Below the pieces are notes generated by a model. It was not told where the DNA came from, did no database searches, and saw only the letters and a list, made by a program, of their open reading frames with translations. A program made the position numbers and the translations under genes. A DNA stretch of 45,851 bases from an uncultured Saprospiraceae bacterium (lineage in GTDB: Bacteria; Bacteroidota; Bacteroidia; Chitinophagales; Saprospiraceae): contig CALKJD010000003.1 of assembly GCA_937995755.1 (NCBI GenBank), positions 1 through 45,851 on the forward strand, written 5' to 3'. Each line of letters starts with the position of its first letter. Within the stretch, counting starts at the first letter, position 1. Shown here piece by piece: positions 1 to 8,338 of this stretch.

Positions 1-1780
1 GCAGCTACAGTATTAGGTCTCCAAAGATCAAGGCTTACCATCTCTTCAAAATCTTCTGTGTATGTAGTTACAACTGATGGAGGTGTTGCAGGAGCTGCAG
101 CGTCACCTACATTAAAGTTGTCCATCTCCATAGAGAAGGCATAAGTACTAGGCCAGATAACACTCTCTACAAGAATAGCCTGAATTTCAGAATAGTCATT
201 TTCAAGGATAGCACCATCCCAATCCGGTAAACCAAACTGGTCCGCGATATTGTAAGTTACTGTATGCCACTCACCATCAGCAGGTACGTTTTTCTGGATT
301 GCAAGAAACTCTCTCTGTAAAGCGCCATCTGCGTTAGGTCCCCAAGGAGAAACTAAGAAAGGAACGCTATCTACTTCGATGCCATCATATGTTGCGCCTG
401 CTTCTACTTTTACGTCGAAAGCGATGTAAGGGTTACCAGAGATATCAAATATTAAATTTTCGTTAGTCGTAAAGTTGTAAAACTGACCATCATAGAAGTT
501 GACCATGTTCACCACATTTTTGAGTACGCCATCTTCTTGGCTTACATCAAAAGCAGGAGTACCATCTTCTGCAGCTACAGTATTAGGTCTCCAAAGATCA
601 AGGCTTACCATCTCTTCAAAGTCTTCTGTGTAAGTAGTTACTACAGCTGCAGGAGTTGCAGGAGATGCAGCATCACCTACGTTGAAATTATCCATTTCCA
701 TAGAGAATGCATAAGTACTAGGCCATATAACGCTCTCTACAAGAATCGCTTGAATTTCAGAATAATCATTTTCAAGGATAGCACCGTCCCAATCTGGTAA
801 ACCGAATTGGTCTGCGATATTGTAAGTTACTGTATGCCACTCACCATCAGCCGGTACGTTTTTCTGGATTGCAAGAAACTCTCTCTGTAAAGCGCCATCT
901 GCATTAGGTCCCCAAGGAGAAACTAAGAAAGGAACGCTATCTACTTCGATGCCATCATATGTTGCACCAGCTTCTACCTTCACGTCAAAAGCGATGTAAG
1001 GGTTACCAGAGATATCAAATATTAAATTTTCGTTAGTCGTAAAGTTGTAGAACTGACCGTCATAGAAGTTGACCATGTTCACCACATTTTTGAGTACACC
1101 ATCTTCTTGGGATACATCAAAAGCAGGAGTGCCATCTTCAGCAGCTACAGCATTTGGTCTCCAAAGATCAAGGCTTACCATCTCTTCGAAGTCTTCTGTA
1201 TAAGTAGTCACTATTTCAGCAGGCACTACAGGAGCAGCATCATCGCCCACAGTAAAGTTATCCATCTCCATAGAGAATGCATAAGTACTAGGCCAGATAA
1301 CGCTCTCTACAAGAATCGCTTGGATTTCAGAGTAATCGTTTTCAAGGATAGCACCATCCCAATCTGGTAAACCAAACTGGTCTGCGATATTGTAAGTTAA
1401 AGTATGCCATTGACCATCAGCAGGTACGTTTTTCTGGATTGCAAGAAATTCTCTCTGTAAATCACCATCTGCGTTAGGTCCCCAAGGAGAAACTAAGAAA
1501 GGAACACTATCAACTTCGATACCATCATAAGTAGCACCAGCTTCTACTTTTACGTCGAAAGTGATGTATGGATTACCAGTGATATCAAATATTAAGCTAT
1601 CGTTTTTTGTAAAGTTGTAGAATTGACCATCATAGAAGTTTACTTGGTTTACTACAGTCTTTAGTACACCGTCTTCTTGACTTATATCAAAGGCAGGGGT
1701 ACCATCTTCAGCGGCGACAGTATTAGGCCTCCAAAGATCAAGGCTTACCGTTTCTTCAAAATCTTCGGCGTAGGTGGTAA
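1..1780 (-). repeat. In-frame 570-bp tandem repeats, three copies plus a partial
   Basis: The block GCAGCTACAGTATTAGG is found at 1 and 571, with close variants at 1141 and 1711, so the period is exactly 570 bp (190 codons). Copies 1-570 and 571-1140 are almost the same base for base over most of their length. The copy at 1141-1710 differs more, mainly toward its high-coordinate end. The differences cluster in the inter-repeat linker, for example around 75-115, 645-685 and 1215-1255. Near-identity at third codon positions points to recent duplication or ongoing gene conversion. Confidence 0.95.
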
Positions 1781-1853
1781 CTGTTGTTTGAGCATTCATC
1801 GAGCTGAAGGCCCCAAGAACGAGTAAGCATAATAGAGGTAAATATTTTCCCAT
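1..1853 (-). CDS. Secreted tandem-repeat protein, C-terminus beyond left edge (partial)
   Basis: An open frame begins at the ATG at 1853-1851 and runs off the left edge with no stop, giving about 617 visible residues. The N-terminus is a signal peptide (MGKYLPLLCLLVLGAFSSMNAQ). Directly after it come repeats of about 190 residues, three full copies and the start of a fourth. Each copy starts with EDFEE and SLDLWRPN, has a middle block with NPYIAFDVKVEAGATYDG, and ends in a block with YAFSMEMDNF and a short Pro/Ala/Val-rich linker. The spacing of aromatic and hydrophobic residues suggests a beta-sandwich of the carbohydrate-binding-module kind, but I do not recognise the family. The missing C-terminus may carry a T9SS domain or a catalytic domain. 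A LacI-type operator lies about 43 bp upstream, which ties it to the same regulon as the glycan genes to the right. The function is inferred; the partial state and repeats are seen directly. Confidence 0.85.
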   Translation of the reverse strand, partial: MGKYLPLLCLLVLGAFSSMNAQTTVTTYAEDFEETVSLDLWRPNTVAAEDGTPAFDISQEDGVLKTVVNQVNFYDGQFYNFTKNDSLIFDITGNPYITFDVKVEAGATYDGIEVDSVPFLVSPWGPNADGDLQREFLAIQKNVPADGQWHTLTYNIADQFGLPDWDGAILENDYSEIQAILVESVIWPSTYAFSMEMDNFTVGDDAAPVVPAEIVTTYTEDFEEMVSLDLWRPNAVAAEDGTPAFDVSQEDGVLKNVVNMVNFYDGQFYNFTTNENLIFDISGNPYIAFDVKVEAGATYDGIEVDSVPFLVSPWGPNADGALQREFLAIQKNVPADGEWHTVTYNIADQFGLPDWDGAILENDYSEIQAILVESVIWPSTYAFSMEMDNFNVGDAASPATPAAVVTTYTEDFEEMVSLDLWRPNTVAAEDGTPAFDVSQEDGVLKNVVNMVNFYDGQFYNFTTNENLIFDISGNPYIAFDVKVEAGATYDGIEVDSVPFLVSPWGPNADGALQREFLAIQKNVPADGEWHTVTYNIADQFGLPDWDGAILENDYSEIQAILVESVIWPSTYAFSMEMDNFNVGDAAAPATPPSVVTTYTEDFEEMVSLDLWRPNTVA

Positions 1854-1895
1854 GTTAGTTTGATTTAAAAATTTAAAAAAAAGGTTCACATCTTC

Positions 1896-1908
1896 GCAAT
1901 CGTTTGCA
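1896..1908. promoter_or_regulatory. Probable LacI-family operator (GCAATCGTTTGCA)
   Basis: The site differs by one base from the palindrome CAAACGTTTG found at four other promoters in this window (core CAATCGTTTG at 1897-1906). It is about 43 bp upstream of the repeat-protein start codon on the minus strand. Regulation by the LacI-family protein encoded at 32777-33814 is inferred from the shared motif. Confidence 0.6.
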
Positions 1909-1987
1909 CAGTAGTGCAATATAATTATTTCACGAGGATTTCACTATCATTTTTTAATAAAATCAAGAAAAACAAAATTGTATAATG

Positions 1988-2017
1988 AACTATAGGCAGA
2001 TTTGCTAATCTATAGTT
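1988..2017 (-). terminator. Probable intrinsic terminator of the rhamnose operon
   Basis: AACTATAG at 1988-1995 can pair with CTATAGTT at 2010-2017, with an inner AGATT/AATCT pairing. On the minus strand the hairpin is followed by a T-rich stretch (the complement of 1968-1980, which is A-rich). It sits just past the stop codon of the lactate dehydrogenase gene, the last gene of the minus-strand rhamnose operon. Confidence 0.6.
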
Positions 2018-2056
2018 GTGCTGAAGTAGGGGAAATTGAGTATTAAGGTAGTTGAC

Positions 2057-3217
2057 TTATGATTTGATTTTGTGGTTAGCGAGATTTGAAAGTTTTGTAC
2101 AGCAGATTTGTTCCATGACTTGCTGTAGCTCTCTTTTTAGAATGGAAATTGATTGGTTTCCTCCTTTTTTACCCATAGCAGCAACGCCATACATAAATGC
2201 TCTACCTAGAAATGCAAATTCAGCACCAGAGGCAAGGGTGTTGGCAATGTCTGGACCGCATCTCATACCGCTATCCATCATTAATTTTATTTTGTCTTGA
2301 TACAGTGGTGCTATACGCTGTAAAGATGAAATCGTAGATTCACCCATGTCAAGTTGACGCCCACCGTGGTTAGAGACTATGATACCATCCATTCCCCAGG
2401 CAATTGCTTTTTCAGTATCTTCTTTACTTGCGATTCCTTTTATGACTAGTTTACCTTTCCACTTATCGCGAATTCTCTTAATCTTTTCTTCGCTCAATCT
2501 ACCATTGAAAGTTTTATTCATAAATAGGCCGAGGTGTTTGAGATTGAGTCCTTTCGGTAAGTAGGGTTTAAGGGTTTTGAATTCTGGTTGTCCCTCGATT
2601 AGCGTATTAATGGCCCAAGTAGGACAACCAGCGATTTGTAACATATTGGCGATTGTCATTTTTGGAGGAATGGCTAAACCATTTTTTATTTCTTTGGGTC
2701 TATAGCCAAATGTAGGTACATCAGCAAGTATTACTAGGACAGGACATTCTACATCATAGAGTCTGTCGATAAGTTTATCAGTAAGATTATTATTTGTCGG
2801 ATGATATAGTTGGAACCAAGCTTTCCCTTCCGTAAGCGAAGCTACTTTTTCTATGTCAGCGGTTGCCACAGTACTTAGTATAAAAGGGATGTTGTGAGCA
2901 TTTGCGGCAGAAGCTAATATTTCTGTTGCCCCTGGCCACATTAGTCCTTGAAGACCTATTGGAGAGATTCCAAAAGGAGCGCTATATGTATGACCAAAAA
3001 GCTCTTGCTCCATGGTAATCCCTTCATAGTCTCGTAGGTAATAGGGTTGCAATTCGATCTCTCGGATATCACTGGTGTTTTTCTTTATATTGATATCATT
3101 ATTACAGCCTCCAGAAAGGTATTCGTAAGCAAATCTAGGAATACGTTTTTTAGCTTTTTCTTTGAGGTGAGGTATAGAAGGGTACCTAGAGTCGATATGG
3201 ATTTCTGCTGTATTCAA
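2057..3217 (-). CDS. lldD: FMN-dependent alpha-hydroxy-acid (L-lactate) dehydrogenase
   Basis: This 386-residue protein belongs to the FMN-dependent alpha-hydroxy-acid dehydrogenase family (LldD, glycolate oxidase, FCB2). The family signature SNHGGRQLD lies at 282-290, giving the catalytic base His284 and substrate-binding Arg287. Lys260 in VIKGI and the FMN-phosphate loops DSGMRCG (315-321) and GRAFMYG (339-344) are also present. These enzymes oxidise L-lactate to pyruvate and pass electrons to quinone or oxygen. It is the last gene of the rhamnose operon, 12 bp after the kinase. Because the upstream RhaD fusion should yield L-lactate from rhamnulose-1-phosphate, L-lactate is the likely substrate. 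The family assignment is firm. The substrate is inferred from context, and another 2-hydroxy acid is possible. Confidence 0.9.
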   Translation of the reverse strand: MNTAEIHIDSRYPSIPHLKEKAKKRIPRFAYEYLSGGCNNDINIKKNTSDIREIELQPYYLRDYEGITMEQELFGHTYSAPFGISPIGLQGLMWPGATEILASAANAHNIPFILSTVATADIEKVASLTEGKAWFQLYHPTNNNLTDKLIDRLYDVECPVLVILADVPTFGYRPKEIKNGLAIPPKMTIANMLQIAGCPTWAINTLIEGQPEFKTLKPYLPKGLNLKHLGLFMNKTFNGRLSEEKIKRIRDKWKGKLVIKGIASKEDTEKAIAWGMDGIIVSNHGGRQLDMGESTISSLQRIAPLYQDKIKLMMDSGMRCGPDIANTLASGAEFAFLGRAFMYGVAAMGKKGGNQSISILKRELQQVMEQICCTKLSNLANHKIKS

Positions 3218-3229
3218 GAGGCTATTATT

Positions 3230-4609
3230 TTATTTTTCAAGTATCAATGGTTTGTGTTTCGTAAGGCTGTAGCTTTTCTTAAAAAAACTTTTTCCTACGG
3301 CAGCATCGTTTACTATTAATGCGGCTCCTAAGGCAGAACCTAAAGGTGTTTTTGTCGTTCTTATTTTGTAGTCAGATAGGTAGTAAGATACTAATTTGAC
3401 AAATATTTCATTATCAGTAAATCCGCCATCAATATAGACTTTTTTGATTTCAGTATTACTTAATGCGAGTTGAGAAGATGCTATCTGAACATTCATTAAT
3501 TCATACATGAGTTGATGATAGGCAGTTTCAAAATTAGTAAATGCGTAATAATTATTTTTTTTAGGTTGGGGAGTCGAAGTGGCTAAAGATTCAAAATGAA
3601 AATAGCTTTTATTGTTCTTTGGAATAGCTTTAAATATTTTCGATGAGAAAGCGACTTTTTTATGATAGCCTACTTTCTTGTCAAAGTGTTGTCTGAGTTT
3701 TTCTATTTGGATATTATATTCATTTCCTAGAAAGAGTCTCGAAGCTCTCACACCTTTTCCATCTATAGACATATAATTGAGGCAATCACTATTTAGCTCG
3801 TGCTCTGTTAAATGATTCGTGTTAAATGGATTAAGTGTAATACTCCATGTGCCAGTTGAGATCAATAGGAAGGGCTTAGAGTCTGCAAGTAGATATGGAA
3901 TAAGTGCTGCAGAACTATCATGAATGCCTGGACCGACTTTGATTTTTTTACCTTTGTAGCTCATGTTAATACTGACACTAGTCTCTACGATAGGGGCTAG
4001 TTTTTTATCTATTTCTTCGTTCACTACCCAATCATGATATGTTCTTTGTTCGTAATCCCATAGCATGGTATGGCAGCCTATACTAGTATAATCGCTTAGA
4101 GGTATTCCAGTAAAAAGAAAACTCATATATTGAGGTAGGTGAAGGCTGTATCTAATTTTTGAATATACTTCCGGTCTATGATATTTTAGCCAATACAATT
4201 GGATGCCACTATTGAGCATACCTGATGAAGGGGATGCAGTCTTACGGCAGATACTGTCAATTTCACCATGCTTGTCGTAAAGTTGATTGATGTACTTCTG
4301 ATCTATTGGTTTTGTGTAGTTGTATAATGGCGTAAGTGGTTTGCCATTCTTATCTAAGTGTACAAGACTCGCTCCATAGGTGCTAAAGTTTATCGCTGTG
4401 ACATCAAATTTTTTAGCTTTTAATATTTTTTTGAAAATAGACTTTGCCCATTTCTGGATAGCTCCAAGATCATCGCATGGATATCCATCTTCGTCTTCTA
4501 TCTCATCAAATTTCTTATAATCTCTAAAAACTTCTTTATAGTTTTCATCAAAGAGAAAAAATTTCTTATTGGTTTTTCCAATATCAAATATGGCTGTTAC
4601 TTTTTTCAT
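3230..4609 (-). CDS. rhaB: FGGY-family carbohydrate kinase, probable L-rhamnulokinase
   Basis: This 459-residue protein is an FGGY-family sugar kinase, which would phosphorylate L-rhamnulose to L-rhamnulose 1-phosphate with ATP in the cytoplasm. The first phosphate loop, DIGKTNKK, is at 9-16. The likely catalytic base is Asp231 in GPGIHDSSAA. STGTWS at 251-256 and GGFTDNE at 395-401 match the nucleotide-binding elements of the actin-like ATPase fold, and GSALGAAL follows at 424-431. The length is in the usual range for the family. It lies 11 bp after rhaI and 12 bp before the lactate dehydrogenase, so the operon assignment is strong. FGGY kinases are hard to separate by sequence alone (fuculokinase and xylulokinase are close), and the rhamnulose call rests on the adjacent rhamnose isomerase and aldolase. 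Confidence 0.88.
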   Translation of the reverse strand: MKKVTAIFDIGKTNKKFFLFDENYKEVFRDYKKFDEIEDEDGYPCDDLGAIQKWAKSIFKKILKAKKFDVTAINFSTYGASLVHLDKNGKPLTPLYNYTKPIDQKYINQLYDKHGEIDSICRKTASPSSGMLNSGIQLYWLKYHRPEVYSKIRYSLHLPQYMSFLFTGIPLSDYTSIGCHTMLWDYEQRTYHDWVVNEEIDKKLAPIVETSVSINMSYKGKKIKVGPGIHDSSAALIPYLLADSKPFLLISTGTWSITLNPFNTNHLTEHELNSDCLNYMSIDGKGVRASRLFLGNEYNIQIEKLRQHFDKKVGYHKKVAFSSKIFKAIPKNNKSYFHFESLATSTPQPKKNNYYAFTNFETAYHQLMYELMNVQIASSQLALSNTEIKKVYIDGGFTDNEIFVKLVSYYLSDYKIRTTKTPLGSALGAALIVNDAAVGKSFFKKSYSLTKHKPLILEK

Positions 4610-4620
4610 GTTTGTACAAT

Positions 4621-5892
4621 TTAAAGTCCAGTCGCTTGAGAGTGTTGTCCTCTTTTTAGGATTAACGATTCTCTTATTTTTAGGTCTCGATACGTATCGA
4701 TTGGGTTGATTGCTGCTCCTGCTCTTTTTCTTGCCTCAGCTACTAATGGTCGTACATCTGTTCTGTACGCTTCATGTAATATTTCTTGGCAAGCCACTAC
4801 GTCATGATTAATTTGTGCATTCTTAAGTTTTTCTTGATCTATTAGTAATGCTTGTGCATAAGATATTAGTATCGCGTCTAATGATTGTAGTAGATCTTCA
4901 AGAGGGTCTTTTACATTGTGACTTGCATCTATCATCCACGCTAACGGAGGGTTGTCAGCGGTATTGTTTTCCATGCCAGCTACTAGCTCATTGAATATGA
5001 GAAATAATTGATAAGGCTTGATACTTCCCACAGTTAGGTCGTCATCTCCATATTTGCTGTCGTTAAAATGGAATCCACCTAACCTTCCTTTATAGATCAG
5101 TGTAGATACTATATTTTCGATATTGGTGTTAGGTAAGTGGTGACCTAGATCTACCAGCGTGTGAGCTCTATCACCCGTCTCTGTAGCGAGCATGAGTGAA
5201 GTACCCCAATCTTGTATTACAGTATGATAGAAATTAGGTTCGTATGGCTTATACTCAATAAACATTCTCCAATCCGTTGGCATCTCAGAATAGATGTTTT
5301 TCAGACTATTAGCAGTATGATCTAAGGTTCTTCTAAATGACGCTTGACCAGGAAATGTGCTGCCATCTGCAAGCCAAACTGTAATGGATTTAGAGCCAAG
5401 GGATTCACCTATTTTGATCACTTCATGATTGTGTGCTATCGCTTGCTCACGTACTGCTGCATCTTCATTGCAAAGCGATCCGTATTTGTAAGATTTTCTT
5501 TGTCCTTTTTGATCTTGGAATGTGTTACTATTTACAGCGTCAAATATAATTCCGTGAGAGGCGGCCCTTTCTTTAATAGCTGAAGGGTCAGAAGGTATAT
5601 CCCAAGGTATATGTAAAGATATTGAACCTGCCGACCCTGTCAGTGCATGTAATATGCCTACATCATCTATTTTTTCTCCGAGTGTTGAAGGCTCGCCTCC
5701 ATAACCAAATCTGCCAAATCGCGTTCCGCCAGCCCCTAATGCCCAAGAGGGGATAGCTACTTGAAAATCGATTAGCTGCGTGATGACCTTTTCTATCTGA
5801 ACATTTTTTTTAGAAAGCATGTTCGTAGTATAATCAAATGAATCTGTGTGAATAAGATTCTTGTGGTTTGCATTTTGTATTTGATCTTTCAT
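4621..5892 (-). CDS. rhaI: L-rhamnose isomerase (Pseudomonas stutzeri RhaI type)
   Basis: This 423-residue TIM-barrel isomerase would convert L-rhamnose to L-rhamnulose in the cytoplasm. It closely follows the remembered sequence of the P. stutzeri L-rhamnose isomerase: WALGAGGTRFGRF at 50-62, SLHIPWD at 92-98, FDAVNSNTF at 117-125, SYKYGSL at 134-140 and the C-terminal AYRTDV segment. The metal and active-site residues align with a shift of 5-6: Glu213 (FIEYKPYEP), Asp248 (VDLGHH), His275 and Asp283 (GGFHFNDSKYGDDD) and Asp322 (MIDASHN). This is the broad-specificity type, distinct from E. coli RhaA, so some activity on other aldoses such as allose is possible. It lies between the bifunctional aldolase (51 bp upstream) and the kinase (11 bp downstream). 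Confidence 0.95.
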   Translation of the reverse strand: MKDQIQNANHKNLIHTDSFDYTTNMLSKKNVQIEKVITQLIDFQVAIPSWALGAGGTRFGRFGYGGEPSTLGEKIDDVGILHALTGSAGSISLHIPWDIPSDPSAIKERAASHGIIFDAVNSNTFQDQKGQRKSYKYGSLCNEDAAVREQAIAHNHEVIKIGESLGSKSITVWLADGSTFPGQASFRRTLDHTANSLKNIYSEMPTDWRMFIEYKPYEPNFYHTVIQDWGTSLMLATETGDRAHTLVDLGHHLPNTNIENIVSTLIYKGRLGGFHFNDSKYGDDDLTVGSIKPYQLFLIFNELVAGMENNTADNPPLAWMIDASHNVKDPLEDLLQSLDAILISYAQALLIDQEKLKNAQINHDVVACQEILHEAYRTDVRPLVAEARKRAGAAINPIDTYRDLKIRESLILKRGQHSQATGL

Positions 5893-5943
5893 CGGTATAT
5901 TTATTTTCTAGAGATGTACTATTAGTTTTATTAATTTGACTTT

Positions 5944-8040
5944 CTACCTTACAAAAGCAGCAGCCATTCCGCCATCTACATTAATAATGTTTCCTGTGCT
6001 CTTATCTAGAATAGATACTAAAGCAAGGACTCCATTGGCAATGTCTTCAGGTAATATTATTTCATTGAGAAGGTTTCTTTTAGCGTAATGTGCAGGTAGT
6101 TCTTCTACGGTAATTCCATAAGCTTTGGCCCTTCCTTCTGCCCATTCGCCTTCCCATATTTTGGAACCTACGATTACGCCATCAGGATTTACCGTATTCA
6201 CTTTAATTCCATCAGAACCAAGCTCCGCAGCAAGTAACCTGGTCATATGTTGTTGAGCCGCTTTGGCCGTACCATATGCTACATTGTTAGGTCCTGCTAC
6301 CAATCCGTTTTTACTTGCAATGTTTACGATGTCTCCACCCATTTCTTGTTTTCTCATCATATTGACGCCTGCTTGCGACATTAGGAACTGTCCTTTGACT
6401 AATACATCTTGGAGTATAGCCCAGTCAGACTCTTCAGTGTCAGCTAGTGGTTTTGATATGGCAAGACCAGCACTGTGAATGATTATATCTACACCACCAA
6501 ATGCTAGTGCAGCTGATTCATATGCTTTCTCGACTGACTCTTTTGATGTTACATCACATACCGCGTAGGCAGCTGTATCTCTTGGGTAAGTACCGATAGC
6601 TTCTTTCAATCTATCTTCTACTATATCAGTGAGTACCACATTGGCACCAGCACTTGCAAGTTTGTCTGCTATAGCTTTACCGATACCACCACCAGCACCT
6701 GTTACTATAGCCACTTTACGAGATAATGGTTTTTCTGCTGGCATACGTTGCAGTTTGGCTTCTTCCAAGAGCCAGTATTCTATATCGAATGCTTCTTGTC
6801 TTGGTAATGCAGTATACTCAGAAATTGCTTCTGCGCCTCTCATCACATTGATAGCATTTATATAGAATTCTGCAGCTACTCTTGCGGTCTGCTTGTTCTT
6901 AGCAAATGTGAACATGCCAATTCCTGGATACAAAATCACTACTGGGTTTGCATCTCTGATTGCTGGACTATTACTGTGCTTACATGATTCATAATATTCT
7001 GAATAGTCATTTCTATATTCTTCAAATGCACTATTTAGTTTTTCTTTGATAGCATCGATGTCGCTTAGATCTGCCTCAGGAGAAAGATCCAATACAAGAG
7101 GTTTTATCTTTGTTCTTAAGAAGTGATCAGGACATGATGTGCCTAGTGGTGCTAATCTGTCTAGATCATTACTATTAATAAATTGAAGTACTCTAGAATC
7201 ATCTGTAAAGTGACCAATCATTGCATTGTTACTAGAGCATAATCCACGTAGGATAGGTGCTAAACTGCTGGCTTGATTTTGTCTGTGATCTGGGTTGGCA
7301 CTTTCTATTTTTTGACCTCCAAATACTTCACTATTTTGACTTTCTTTTTCGGTGATATATGCAGATGCCATTTCGATCACCTCAAGACTATTGATGTAAC
7401 ATTCGTATGAAGTATCTCCCCAAGTAAATAGACCGTGGCTACCTAGCACGATTCCTCTGATATTAGGGTTTTCGTTTAGACATTGCTCCAATTGTAGGCC
7501 TAAGTCAAACCCTGGTCTTTGCCAAGGTACCCATCCCATAGTGTCGCCCCATATTTCTTTAGTGATTGCTTCACCATCTTTAGCCGCTGCGATAGCTATT
7601 AACGCATCTGGGTGTAGATGGTCAATGTGTTTGAAAGGCAGTAAGCCGTGTAGTGGAGTATCTATCGAAGGTGCTCTACTGTCTAGGTCATATATGCAAT
7701 GATAGAAAAGTCCTACCATCTCATCCTCATGCTCTAATCCGCGATATACGTTTTTTAAATCTCTTAAGCTTTCTGTATATAAGCCTGCTATTCCATTTCT
7801 TTTTAATGTGCCGATATCACCACCAGATCCTTTGACCCACATGACTTCTGTGTCTAAGCCAGTTAGAGGATGTTTTTCTATTGTTTTGCAGCTAGTGTTA
7901 CCGCCACCAAAATTTGTAATTCGAAGATCAGCTCCTAGTATATTGGATCGGTATAGAAAAAGTGCCACTTGATCATCACCGAGTGATTTCGCTTCGTTTT
8001 CGTCCCAGTTGTAGTCTACAAATTTGTACGTTTTATTCAT
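5944..8040 (-). CDS. rhaD: Bifunctional rhamnulose-1-phosphate aldolase / lactaldehyde dehydrogenase
   Basis: This 698-residue protein fuses two enzymes. Residues 1-430 are a class II aldolase domain: GGGNTSCK at 45-52, KGSGGDIG at 70-77, zinc-binding HIDHLHPDA at 138-146, and GSHGLFTWG at 200-208. Residues 441-698 are a short-chain dehydrogenase: TGAGGGIG at 447-454 binds NAD, and Ser576, Tyr589 and Lys593 form the catalytic set. It corresponds to the RhaEW (YuxG) type known from Bacillus, which splits L-rhamnulose 1-phosphate into DHAP and L-lactaldehyde and oxidises the latter to L-lactate. It is the first gene of the minus-strand rhamnose operon. No LacI-type box is seen before it. An inverted repeat GTGAGT-N13-ACTCAC lies in its leader. 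The fold assignments and fusion are seen; coupling to the lactate dehydrogenase at 2057-3217 is inferred. Confidence 0.94.
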   Translation of the reverse strand: MNKTYKFVDYNWDENEAKSLGDDQVALFLYRSNILGADLRITNFGGGNTSCKTIEKHPLTGLDTEVMWVKGSGGDIGTLKRNGIAGLYTESLRDLKNVYRGLEHEDEMVGLFYHCIYDLDSRAPSIDTPLHGLLPFKHIDHLHPDALIAIAAAKDGEAITKEIWGDTMGWVPWQRPGFDLGLQLEQCLNENPNIRGIVLGSHGLFTWGDTSYECYINSLEVIEMASAYITEKESQNSEVFGGQKIESANPDHRQNQASSLAPILRGLCSSNNAMIGHFTDDSRVLQFINSNDLDRLAPLGTSCPDHFLRTKIKPLVLDLSPEADLSDIDAIKEKLNSAFEEYRNDYSEYYESCKHSNSPAIRDANPVVILYPGIGMFTFAKNKQTARVAAEFYINAINVMRGAEAISEYTALPRQEAFDIEYWLLEEAKLQRMPAEKPLSRKVAIVTGAGGGIGKAIADKLASAGANVVLTDIVEDRLKEAIGTYPRDTAAYAVCDVTSKESVEKAYESAALAFGGVDIIIHSAGLAISKPLADTEESDWAILQDVLVKGQFLMSQAGVNMMRKQEMGGDIVNIASKNGLVAGPNNVAYGTAKAAQQHMTRLLAAELGSDGIKVNTVNPDGVIVGSKIWEGEWAEGRAKAYGITVEELPAHYAKRNLLNEIILPEDIANGVLALVSILDKSTGNIINVDGGMAAAFVR

Positions 8041-8059
8041 GGTGTTTAATGTTGTTTTT

Positions 8060-8084
8060 GTGAGTTTATTTAAAATCGACTCAC
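8060..8084. promoter_or_regulatory. Inverted repeat GTGAGT-N13-ACTCAC in the rhaD leader
   Basis: GTGAGT at 8060-8065 and ACTCAC at 8079-8084 form a perfect 6-bp inverted repeat with a 13-base AT-rich spacer, 20-44 bp before the rhaD start codon. It could be an operator for a regulator encoded elsewhere or a small leader hairpin. No second copy was noticed at another promoter in the window, so the role is open. Confidence 0.35.
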
Positions 8085-8279
8085 ATATTTTTAATGTTTA
8101 TTTATTTCTATAATGCTATTCCGATAATTTCAGAATGAATTTAAATTATTGTTGTTATCTGGTCAGGAATTTTGGAGAAGAAAAGAATCAAGTACTTATC
8201 GATTTAGAGTATATTTTGGCATGAAAAATAGAGTATAATCTAAAATAAATCGATCTTTTTAGATGTAGTTTTTATAAGA

Positions 8280-8312
8280 GGACCATTACTTGTTTTTAAC
8301 AAATAATGGTCC
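8280..8312 (-). terminator. Hairpin ending the TBDT/beta-helix transcript
   Basis: GGACCATTA at 8280-8288 pairs with TAATGGTCC at 8304-8312, extended by TTG/CAA around one mismatch, with a T-rich loop. It lies about 26 bp past the stop of the beta-helix gene on the minus strand. The following minus-strand sequence is AT-rich but lacks a clean T tract, so termination strength is uncertain. Confidence 0.55.
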
Positions 8313-8338
8313 ATCCATAATCTAAATATGTGCTTGTT

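Larger units (their letters stand above)
8041..8338. other. Noncoding gap between rhaD leader and the beta-helix gene
   Basis: This AT-rich gap of 298 bases holds the leader and presumed promoter of the rhaD operon at its left end and the terminator of the upstream beta-helix unit at its right end. I see no convincing TAnnTTTG promoter element and no coding frame in it. It does not contain the LacI-type palindrome. Confidence 0.6.

Noticed and set aside
537..1370. Two similar 87-residue open frames on the plus strand within the repeat region.
   Set aside because: They are antisense shadows that recur only because the minus-strand coding repeats recur every 570 bp.
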